Shown in pieces: positions 1 through 6,125 of a stretch of DNA of 6,291 bases (its first letter is position 1; every line of letters begins with the position of its first letter). The notes below the pieces were generated by a model, which was not told the DNA's origin, did no database searches, and saw nothing but the letters and a program-made list of their open reading frames with translations. The DNA is from JBFLVQ01 sp040758525. GTDB taxonomy: Bacteria; Acidobacteriota; Blastocatellia; Chloracidobacteriales; JADJPF01. The stretch spans positions 1-6,291 of the forward strand of contig JBFLVQ010000572.1 in the NCBI GenBank assembly GCA_040758525.1. Direction: 5' to 3'. A program made the translations under genes and the position numbers.

Positions 1-2817
1 CAAGGCAGCCCACGCGATCTGATATATGCACTTACTACGATCGACAAGGCTATTAGTGTGGATGCTTCGCTGCTGGAAGCTAGATTTAATCGAGCATTAA
101 TTCTAGAACGGATCTATCTATTGCCTGCTGCTAAGCAAGCTTGGCAAGAATATATACTTCTTGATAAGTCATCTGAATGGGCAGTAGAGGCACGTAATCA
201 TATTGTTGAGTTATCCAAACCTATTGAGGAGACCCGTTGGAGGGCAGAGCAGGTAGGATTAGTCGAATTGGTTTATGCTGGCCGTAATGATGTAATTACA
301 GATATTGTCTCACGCCATCCCCATCAAGCTCGTGTTTACGCTATTGATGAGCTGCTACCCAAATGGGCCACTGCCCATTTATCAAACCAGAGTAATGATG
401 CAGAAAAATATCTAAAGGCTACCCGCGCAATTGCAGAGATACTAGTTAAACTACAGCATGATAATCTAGTTAGCGACTTAGTAGCAGCCATTGATATGGC
501 TAGTAGAGAACCTGATGCCGCCCGCCTTGCCTCGCTAGCTACCGCGCATCAGATCTACCAACAGAGTTTGGCATTTTTTGCCAAAAACCAAGTTGATCAG
601 GCTGGAGTTCTTATTGATCAAGCACGCCACACCTTTATTGACAATGGTAATGTGCCAGGAGAGGCATTATTGACATTACTACAGGCACGTGTGGATGATC
701 TGCGGCTCAATTACCAGCAGGCCCTAGCTGAACTCCTACAAGTGCGTAGAATAGCGATAGCCCATAATTATCCATACTTATTGGGTAGGGTGGGTTGGTT
801 GATTGGCAATATTCAGACACTACGCTTTGAGATTGGTGATGCGCTACAGTCCCGACTAACTGCACTAAATTATCTAGAGGCAACCGGTGACAAAGAGGGT
901 GTCGCAATGGTTCATTTCCTTATTGCTTATAACCTGGATCAGGCAGGTGATATTGAGCAATTGTGGCGACATCAACATCAAGCTCTTGCCTGGATTAGCA
1001 AAGTTGATCAGTCGCGCTTCCGCCTTAATATTCTTACTGGTATTGCCACTCTAATAGGGAAGAACGCTGATCCTGCCATTGCGCTCTATTTCTATCAAGA
1101 ATCGATCAGAATATCGGAAGCACTAGGTGATGAGGTTATCACCGCAACCAGTTTTTTAGAGCGTAGTTTTATTCATAATAAGTTGAGAAATAAGACTGCT
1201 GCTCTGGCCGACCTTGCCAATGCCAGTAAGCATCTAGTAAGAGTTTCTGATCAAACCTTCCGAGCCCGCTTAGAACGTGAAATGGCAATATTAGAAGGAG
1301 AATATAGTATTGAAGAGAATCCTGATAATGCAGTAAAACTTTTTACTGAACTTATTAATGCTTACTCAGCTACTACACGACGCTATGAAGCCACTCGACT
1401 CTACCTTGCTCGCGCACACGCATATCTAGCACTGAAGAATGATCTACAAGCAGAGCTAGATTTGGTCGCTGGTCTAAAAGAGTTTGAACGCCAGCGTAGT
1501 AACATTCATGAAATAAAGCAACGTATCTCCTTCTTTGAGAAGCCACAAGATGTTTACTATGAACTGATCGGGTTTCAAGCTTTGAGAAAAGGTCGTGCTG
1601 ATCTGGCTTTTAACTATGCTGAAGCGATGCGTGCGCGTGCCTTGCTAGATATGTTGGATGGTCAAGCAAATCTATTCTACGCTTATGGACAACCAGCATT
1701 GATGGTAAATGGTGATAGTGAACAGCCGCAGGAGCTTGCCAAGATACAACGTGCACTGCCTGAAGGGACAGTATTGTTAGAGTATGCTGTGTTAGCAGAT
1801 CGAGTGTTAATCTGGATGGTCTCGCACGAGAGTTTCCATATGGCAGAGACTATCATTGATAATAATTCATTAACGGTAGCAGTAATGGCTTTTCGTGATG
1901 CGATTGAGCGGGGCGCCCAATCTGCTGAATTGAAGCGTTTATCTACCCGGCTTTATCAGATGATAATTAGTCCCATACTGCCTACTATACCCAAGCAGGC
2001 GACCTTAGTTATCATACCCGATAGGATACTAAATACAGTCCCCTTTGCTGCATTGCTTGCGCCTCAAACAGATCGATATTTGATTGCCGACCATGTAATT
2101 GAAATTGCTCCTAGTGCAACAGTCTTCTTGCGCTGCTTACAACGTAATCGTCGCCTGCATAATATTAAAACTACTAGCGCACTTATTGTGGGAAACCCTC
2201 TTATTGATCGCAGTAATTTCCCCAATCTTCCTTATCTTGGCGAAGCAGAGCAAGAGGCTGAGCAGATCGCAAAATTTTATCCTCAGGTGAAACTACTTAC
2301 CGGCGCAATGGCAACAAAGGATGCCTTTCTTGCTGCAATAGATCAATATAATGTGGTTCACTTTGCTGGACATGCGTTAATGGATACAAATCGGCCACTC
2401 TCCTCCGCACTACTCTTAGCTGCTGCCAGTAATAATGGCACTGGTTACACAGGCACATTAATGGCACATGAACTCTATGGCCAGCGATTTAAGCAGACTC
2501 GTCTAGTAGTGTTGGCGGCTTGTCAGACAGCGAGCGGACGTTATTCCAGAGGCGAAGGGATTGCAAGTTTAGTACGACCTTTTCTCGCTGCTGGTGTGCC
2601 TGCGGTAGTTGCCAGTCTATGGAATGTAAATGATAGCGCAGCAGCAAAACTTTTTTTTACATTTCATAAACGACTCACACAGGGAGAAGATCCGGCTAGT
2701 GCTTTGCGATCCAGCCAACTCTCATTATTGAATGATGAAGATGAAAAATTGCGCTCACCTACGTTCTGGGCGCCTTTTGTTTTACTGGGTGGAATTGAAT
2801 CTGTTAATCCAAATTAA
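1..2817 (+). CDS. TPR-repeat protein with C-terminal CHAT protease domain (5'-partial)
   Basis: The reading frame is open from base 1, so the true start lies upstream. 938 residues are visible, numbered here from base 1. The first ~60 residues read as a good TPR pair (LEARFNRALILER, then AKQAWQEYILLD). Helical-repeat sequence continues to about residue 555, ending in AEAMRARALLDML, typical of CHAT proteins. A linker with EGTVLLEYAVLADRVLIWMV leads into the CHAT domain, about residues 640-935. The dyad is present: His791 in HFAGHA (codon 2371-2373) and Cys841 in LAACQTA (codon 2521-2523), followed by GEGIASLVRPFLAAGVPAVV and SLWNVND. CHAT is a caspase/separase-like cysteine peptidase family (established). 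TPRs usually bind partner proteins. The substrate and cellular location cannot be read, because any N-terminal membrane or regulatory domain is outside the window. The next gene is 62 bases downstream on the same strand, probably in the same operon. A weaker alternative is a peptidase acting only as a scaffold. Confidence 0.93.
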   Translation, partial: QGSPRDLIYALTTIDKAISVDASLLEARFNRALILERIYLLPAAKQAWQEYILLDKSSEWAVEARNHIVELSKPIEETRWRAEQVGLVELVYAGRNDVITDIVSRHPHQARVYAIDELLPKWATAHLSNQSNDAEKYLKATRAIAEILVKLQHDNLVSDLVAAIDMASREPDAARLASLATAHQIYQQSLAFFAKNQVDQAGVLIDQARHTFIDNGNVPGEALLTLLQARVDDLRLNYQQALAELLQVRRIAIAHNYPYLLGRVGWLIGNIQTLRFEIGDALQSRLTALNYLEATGDKEGVAMVHFLIAYNLDQAGDIEQLWRHQHQALAWISKVDQSRFRLNILTGIATLIGKNADPAIALYFYQESIRISEALGDEVITATSFLERSFIHNKLRNKTAALADLANASKHLVRVSDQTFRARLEREMAILEGEYSIEENPDNAVKLFTELINAYSATTRRYEATRLYLARAHAYLALKNDLQAELDLVAGLKEFERQRSNIHEIKQRISFFEKPQDVYYELIGFQALRKGRADLAFNYAEAMRARALLDMLDGQANLFYAYGQPALMVNGDSEQPQELAKIQRALPEGTVLLEYAVLADRVLIWMVSHESFHMAETIIDNNSLTVAVMAFRDAIERGAQSAELKRLSTRLYQMIISPILPTIPKQATLVIIPDRILNTVPFAALLAPQTDRYLIADHVIEIAPSATVFLRCLQRNRRLHNIKTTSALIVGNPLIDRSNFPNLPYLGEAEQEAEQIAKFYPQVKLLTGAMATKDAFLAAIDQYNVVHFAGHALMDTNRPLSSALLLAAASNNGTGYTGTLMAHELYGQRFKQTRLVVLAACQTASGRYSRGEGIASLVRPFLAAGVPAVVASLWNVNDSAAAKLFFTFHKRLTQGEDPASALRSSQLSLLNDEDEKLRSPTFWAPFVLLGGIESVNPN

Positions 2818-2820
2818 TTC

Positions 2821-2852
2821 AAAGATCGCTGCTAATTAAGGTAATGATCTTT
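2821..2852 (+). repeat. Inverted repeat between the CHAT gene and the next gene
   Basis: AAAGATC (2821-2827) and GATCTTT (2846-2852) form a perfect 7-bp stem with an 18-base loop, right after the CHAT stop codon. The stem is AT-rich, and the T-run is used up within it. It is therefore a poor intrinsic terminator, at most a partial attenuator or mRNA-processing element. Confidence 0.35.
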
Positions 2853-2867
2853 TCTGGCGCGATCGGT

Positions 2868-2873
2868 AAGGAG
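2868..2873 (+). promoter_or_regulatory. Shine-Dalgarno that fixes the start at 2880
   Basis: AAGGAG sits 6 bases before ATG 2880, a near-ideal site. The in-frame ATG at 2844 has only a weak AAGG upstream, and it lies inside the intergenic inverted repeat. The 2880 start is therefore preferred. Confidence 0.8.
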
Positions 2874-2879
2874 CCAACT

Positions 2880-3728
2880 ATGTTCACACTGCAACTGTTC
2901 TTCAAAGGATTGTGTATCTTTGTCCCTGATGATTTTCCTGGTGAGGAGAACCTGATCAATGTATTGATGGTTAAAAACGCCCTACACACTGCTAAATTGA
3001 TAGTTGATCAGGGTACAGTATTACAGACGCCCTTAATCACCCAGTGTGCTGAGATAAGGGAGCGCGCGCCATATCCATCAGAGATAGCACTTACTAACAA
3101 CAATCTTGAGATTTTATCACCACAAATAGGGAGACTCAATACCAGCGTCGATTTCTACTCATTGATTGCCAGTTTCTCCTCTTTTCCAGGGAGATTTAAT
3201 TTTCCTCCCTATCCGTTCAAAAATATCTATCCCAACGGCATGAATGTTAAAGAGGATACACTCAATTACCGTATCCCACCCAATGATGCACAACTCTATG
3301 CACGCATAAAACTGACTACTGGCAGTGTTTCTACCTACGGTAAGGTCGGCAACTTTACTTTTGTGCGATTCAACGAGAAAAAGAATGACACTCATCCGGT
3401 ATTAGCGAGTAACGTCCCGCTAATAGATGGTGTGGTCTGCCGTATTATGTTTGCTTCAGACAAATTGGAGATCGCCTCTGCGACTTGGCCAAATCCTCTA
3501 GTTATTGCACCAGATGAGAAGACCAATGAGATAGAGCTTACTATCTCTAATATTGATAATAAAAAGAGTGTTGTGCTAAACGAACCAGATAAAGATTTCA
3601 TTTTTGTATATGAGATAGCCAGCGAGATACCTGATGATATTATTCTTGCTCCTCTGGTCAGTTATAGTAATCGCAGTATTCCATCTGCGATGGCGTGTGG
3701 GAGTGCCATATATAATCCACAGTCTTAA
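2880..3728 (+). CDS. Unrecognised 282-residue protein encoded with the CHAT gene
   Basis: I do not assign a function. From ATG 2880 the protein is 282 residues. The in-frame ATG at 2844 would add 12 residues but lacks a comparable ribosome-binding site. It opens with a hydrophobic, beta-like strand carrying GLCIFVP (Cys12), then NLINVLMV and an H-T-A-K-L segment around residues 36-40. The rest alternates short hydrophobic strands with polar Asn/Pro/Ser-rich loops, which suggests a mostly beta fold. There is no signal peptide or transmembrane helix, so it is probably cytosolic. The C-terminus has a Cys near the end (SAMACGSAIY). I have an unverified impression that a GLCxFVP opening followed by a VxVLLV strand recurs in uncharacterised bacterial proteins. 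The gene follows the TPR-CHAT gene by 62 bases and ends 19 bases before a strong terminator, so it is likely co-transcribed. A partner, substrate or regulator of the CHAT peptidase is the obvious guess, not a demonstrated role. Confidence 0.85.
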   Translation: MFTLQLFFKGLCIFVPDDFPGEENLINVLMVKNALHTAKLIVDQGTVLQTPLITQCAEIRERAPYPSEIALTNNNLEILSPQIGRLNTSVDFYSLIASFSSFPGRFNFPPYPFKNIYPNGMNVKEDTLNYRIPPNDAQLYARIKLTTGSVSTYGKVGNFTFVRFNEKKNDTHPVLASNVPLIDGVVCRIMFASDKLEIASATWPNPLVIAPDEKTNEIELTISNIDNKKSVVLNEPDKDFIFVYEIASEIPDDIILAPLVSYSNRSIPSAMACGSAIYNPQS

Positions 3729-3747
3729 CGTCGGGTAGCTATCTGTG

Positions 3748-3775
3748 GCCCGCCGATGGCGGGCTTCTGCTTTTG
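3748..3775 (+). terminator. Intrinsic terminator of the CHAT two-gene unit
   Basis: GCCCGCC (3748-3754) and GGCGGGC (3758-3764) form a perfect, all-GC 7-bp stem around a GAT loop. A T-rich tail, TTCTGCTTTT, follows. It starts 19 bases after the stop codon at 3726-3728 and is on the right strand to end transcription of the upstream genes. Confidence 0.88.
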
Positions 3776-3802
3776 CTAGCGACCTCTTTCTTACAGTATA
3801 GT
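3773..3802 (+). promoter_or_regulatory. Candidate upstream promoter for mreB
   Basis: TTGCTA (3773-3778), an 18-base spacer, then TATAGT (3797-3802), which is 5/6 to the -10 consensus. It overlaps the T-tail of the preceding terminator. If used, the mreB leader would be about 280 bases. It is weaker than the site at 3867-3895. Confidence 0.3.
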
Positions 3803-3866
3803 AGCAAGCGGCAGGGAGCTAGTTTCCAGGTGGCGGATATTATTGTTAATTATCGCTCTTTTCCGG

Positions 3867-3895
3867 TTGACACCATACCACTCGTTTGTTATCAA
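3867..3895 (+). promoter_or_regulatory. Candidate main promoter for mreB (sigma-70 type, extended -10)
   Basis: A perfect -35 TTGACA (3867-3872), a 17-base spacer, then TATCAA (3890-3895, 4/6). A TG one base upstream of the -10 (3887-3888) makes it an extended -10. Transcription would start near 3902, giving a 5' leader of about 187 bases before the mreB ATG at 4089. Confidence 0.55.
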
Positions 3896-3901
3896 TAAGA
3901 C

Positions 3902-4088
3902 AATCAATTAAAAGTTGGCGCAAAGCGGCACGCAGACCGCAAATTTATCGGCCCCCGCCATTGAACTACTCTAAAAAGAGAGTTACTAACACGTTTTAGT
4001 CGGGATCTACCTTAGGCAGTCCCCCGAGCTACGTGGGCTGCGTAGATCCGTCTAATGTCCAACAGATCAGAAAGGCGGCAACTAACAA
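3902..4088 (+). promoter_or_regulatory. Long, hairpin-rich 5' leader of mreB
   Basis: This non-coding stretch between the predicted start of transcription and mreB holds three structures. (1) TGGCG 3916-3920 pairs with CGCCA 3956-3960, enclosing GCGG 3925-3928 with CCGC 3937-3940. (2) AACT-A-CTC with GAG-AGTT at 3964-3984, with one bulged A. (3) A two-tier hairpin at 4003-4049: outer stem GGATCTAC/GTAGATCC (8 bp, perfect), a 5-base bulge, then GCAG-T-CCC with GGGCTGC. The likely ribosome-binding site is AAAGG 4071-4075, 13 bases from the ATG, which is somewhat long; it lies outside all three hairpins. No known riboswitch class is recognised. It may be a regulatory leader or simply a stable 5' end. 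Confidence 0.4.
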
Positions 4089-5150
4089 ATGAGATTTCGT
4101 TCTCTGTTTAACTATTTTTCTAATGATATAGCTATCGATCTGGGCACAGCAAACACACTCGTTTACGCTAAAGGTCGTGGTATCGTAGTAAGTGAAGCCT
4201 CGATTGTCGCGATCAACCGTATCACTAAGCGCGTAGAAGCAGTAGGCGCCGAGGCCAAAGAGATGCTGGGTCGTACACCTGGCAATATTACTGCGATTCG
4301 ACCTATGAAATATGGTGTAATCGCTGATTTTGAAGTCACCGAGAAGATGCTGGAACATTTTATACGCAAGGCACACAGCGGTAGATCGTGGGTGAGTCCG
4401 CGAGTTGTGATAGGCGTACCAGGTGAGATTACTCAGGTCGAGCGCCGTGCTGTAATAGATGCTGCCAATCGCGCTAAGGCTAGCGAGGTCTACCTGGTAG
4501 AGGAGGCAATGGCGGCGGCAATGGGGGCAGGACTACCTATTACTGAGCCTTATGGCAATATGATTGTAGATATAGGTGGCGGCACCACCGATATTGCTGT
4601 CATTTCACTGTCTGGCATCGTTTATGCGAAGACAGTGCGGGTCGCTGGCAATGAACTTGATGAGGCAATTACCCAGTTTGTTAAGCGCAAATACAGTCTG
4701 TTGATCGGCGAACGTACTGCTGAGCAACTTAAGATCGAGATTGGTTCAGCCTATCCACTTAACGAGTTAATGGCCATGGAGATCAAAGGCCGTGACATTA
4801 TCACGGGGCTACCTAAGACAATCCAGGTTGATAGCGATGAAGTTCGTGAATGCCTTAATGAACCACTAGAGACTATCACTAGTGCGGTACGTACCGCGCT
4901 GGAGCGTACGCCGCCGGAATTGTCAGCAGATATAATGGAGCGTGGTATTGTCTTGACTGGTGGAGGCGCACTACTTAAAGGGTTAGATACTCGTTTGATG
5001 GCCGCGACCAGAATACCTGTGCGGATTGCCGAAGATCCGCTCTCCTCAGTCGTACTTGGCACAGGCAAAATGCTTTCTGATATGGAGCTACTTAAGCGTG
5101 TTAACTTAGAATGCACTAGCCTGCAATATGCCCGCTCTACGCTCTCTTAA
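4089..5150 (+). CDS. mreB: Rod shape-determining protein MreB (actin-like)
   Basis: MreB is a bacterial actin that polymerises with ATP under the inner membrane and guides the elongation (Rod) complex of cell-wall synthesis. The 353 residues match the usual ~335-350. The N-terminus MRFRSLFNYFS is a plausible amphipathic membrane-binding helix. The actin-fold nucleotide motifs are intact: phosphate-1 DLGTANTLVY (residues 17-26), the EEAMAAAMGAGLP segment (138-150), phosphate-2 DIGGGTTD (161-168) and the adenosine motif GIVLTGGGALLKG (286-298). Residue 75 is Tyr in PMKYGVIADF, where E. coli and B. subtilis MreB both have Asp (PMKDGVIADF). The C-terminal tail beyond the usual fold (KRVNLECTSLQ...) is short and unremarkable. 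The start is fixed by the conserved opening and by AAAGG 13 bases upstream. The gene stands alone: no mreC/mreD follows, and the next gene is convergent. Expression probably comes from the promoter at 3867-3895 through the structured leader. Confidence 0.97.
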   Translation: MRFRSLFNYFSNDIAIDLGTANTLVYAKGRGIVVSEASIVAINRITKRVEAVGAEAKEMLGRTPGNITAIRPMKYGVIADFEVTEKMLEHFIRKAHSGRSWVSPRVVIGVPGEITQVERRAVIDAANRAKASEVYLVEEAMAAAMGAGLPITEPYGNMIVDIGGGTTDIAVISLSGIVYAKTVRVAGNELDEAITQFVKRKYSLLIGERTAEQLKIEIGSAYPLNELMAMEIKGRDIITGLPKTIQVDSDEVRECLNEPLETITSAVRTALERTPPELSADIMERGIVLTGGGALLKGLDTRLMAATRIPVRIAEDPLSSVVLGTGKMLSDMELLKRVNLECTSLQYARSTLS

Positions 5151-5168
5151 ACAGGCGTTGTGAGCACT

Positions 5169-5204
5169 GCGCCGGCTTAGTCTTTATTAAATGACGGCCG
5201 GCGT
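5169..5204. terminator. GC-rich stem-loop between convergent genes
   Basis: CGCCGGC (5170-5176) and GCCGGCG (5197-5203) form a perfect 7-bp stem, with a G-T pair closing outside. The loop can itself pair (GTC-TTT 5180-5185 with AAA-T-GAC 5189-5195), giving a long hairpin starting 19 bases after the mreB stop. No T-run follows on either strand, so it is not a canonical intrinsic terminator. It may protect mRNA 3' ends or act bidirectionally. Confidence 0.45.
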
Positions 5205-5216
5205 GTCACTTCGCCA

Positions 5217-5280
5217 CTAGACGAGAGTGTAAGAGCTTGTCTAGATGGCTAAAGTGTATTTGTGCAAACTTGAGCTAGAC
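5217..5280. repeat. Three CTAGAC elements between mreB and the convergent gene
   Basis: CTAGAC occurs at 5217-5222 and 5275-5280, with its reverse complement GTCTAG at 5239-5244. Either outer copy can pair with the middle one (loops of 16 and 30 bases). It lies just past the stop of the minus-strand gene. It could be a weak 3'-end structure for that gene or chance. Confidence 0.3.
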
Positions 5281-5297
5281 AGTCTGCTTAGTCAATC

Positions 5298-6125
5298 TTA
5301 ATTAGGTAACCAGCCCTGTGTGACATCAAGGTTAGTTAGATCTGGTCGTGGAGTTGCGTCTATATCAGCAACTTTAGTTATACATTCCCGCCATTGCTGA
5401 ATAACTGTTTCTGCTTCCTGTTTGCCAAAAGCTAGTACTAGAGTCTGCTCAAAGCTATTGGCATTCTGAAACTGTTGTTTGTTTTCTGCCTGCCATAAAT
5501 ATTTATATGACCCATCTCCATATGAGACATAAAAAAATAGGTACCCTACGGGATGTTTTAGCTTTATCAGTGCCTCTCGATATTTTCCTATTACCGACTC
5601 ATAGGTCTGTTCTTTCCCTGGTTTAATCCATTCTGTGTGAATTCGTATAAAACCAGGCACTGATTGCTGGTAGCGTGAATTTTCTGGTAAATAGCTGTTC
5701 TCTTCATATAAACGCCAGATCTGATTGTAATGTGTACGTAGCGCCTTGTGCATTTCATCATCCATCACATAGACTTTCTCATCTAGCAACTTCCTTACAT
5801 CAGCAGGAATATTGGATGCTTGATCAAATTCAGTAAAGCCCCTACGTCCTCGGAATGTCATATAAGTATAGTTATTAGTAGACAGCTCAAAGGTTGGTTT
5901 TCTCGCTATTTCATGAGATTTTAAGATGCTTTTAAGCATAGCTGTTTGAGCTTGAGACAAGCGTTCAAACTCTTTGGCAGCGGCTGGTTCTACCTCATCT
6001 ATATGCACCATCCATAGCTTAGCAAAGCTAGTTTCTGGCGGTTCTGCTTGCGTTGCATTGATACTATTTTGGTTTGTAATGATAGTAAAAATAGTTAATA
6101 GCACTATACAGACAGACGGTTTCAT
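5298..6125 (-). CDS. Secreted protein of unknown function, apparent tandem alpha/beta domains
   Basis: The 275 residues begin with a probable Sec signal peptide: Lys2, a hydrophobic core VCIVLLTIFTII (5-16), then a polar region with likely cleavage after TQA (residue 27), before EPP. There is no lipobox; Cys6 precedes the hydrophobic core. The mature part seems to be two similar halves. Half one has LWMVHIDEVEPAAAKEFE (37-54), a helix, then YTYMTF (86-91) and FTEFDQ. Half two has FIRIHTEWIKPGKEQTYE (159-176), a helix, then YKYLWQAENKQQF (207-219). The strand - Val/Ile-x-Pro - Glu-rich helix - strand pattern recalls ferredoxin-like dimeric alpha/beta barrel domains such as NIPSNAP-type units. 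That fold call is inference. No catalytic residues are evident. The start is supported by AAAGGGA at 6131-6137 (minus strand AAAGGGA), 5 bases from the ATG. The gene is convergent with mreB and has no partner in the window. Confidence 0.87.
   Translation of the reverse strand: MKPSVCIVLLTIFTIITNQNSINATQAEPPETSFAKLWMVHIDEVEPAAAKEFERLSQAQTAMLKSILKSHEIARKPTFELSTNNYTYMTFRGRRGFTEFDQASNIPADVRKLLDEKVYVMDDEMHKALRTHYNQIWRLYEENSYLPENSRYQQSVPGFIRIHTEWIKPGKEQTYESVIGKYREALIKLKHPVGYLFFYVSYGDGSYKYLWQAENKQQFQNANSFEQTLVLAFGKQEAETVIQQWRECITKVADIDATPRPDLTNLDVTQGWLPN

Noticed and set aside
1..2817. TPR-CHAT of a type III-E CRISPR (Craspase) system
   Set aside because: No repeat-spacer array and no large Cas7-11 effector are visible here, and the downstream gene is not a Csx30-like protein I recognise.
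2844..2879. ATG at 2844 as the start of the second gene
   Set aside because: It has a weak ribosome-binding site and sits in an inverted repeat, whereas ATG 2880 has AAGGAG at ideal spacing and begins at the apparently constrained sequence.
2880..3728. The partner protein as a bacterial gasdermin, given its place next to a CHAT peptidase and a Cys near the N-terminus
   Set aside because: Bacterial gasdermins carry the acylated Cys at about residue 3-4; here the first Cys is residue 12. I see no recognisable gasdermin pattern or C-terminal inhibitory segment. A structure comparison could reopen this.
3911..3960. Cyclic di-GMP riboswitch in the mreB leader, because of CGCAAAG and CACGCAGACC strings
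   Set aside because: The order of motifs and the closing helices of the class I aptamer are not present; the resemblance is only to short words.
4029..4376. Minus-strand open frame across the mreB leader and 5' end
   Set aside because: It mostly mirrors the mreB coding frame, has no ribosome-binding site or recognisable protein features, and overlaps a certain gene.
6106..6110. Lipoprotein signal using Cys6 of the secreted protein
   Set aside because: A lipobox Cys must follow the hydrophobic core; this one precedes it.
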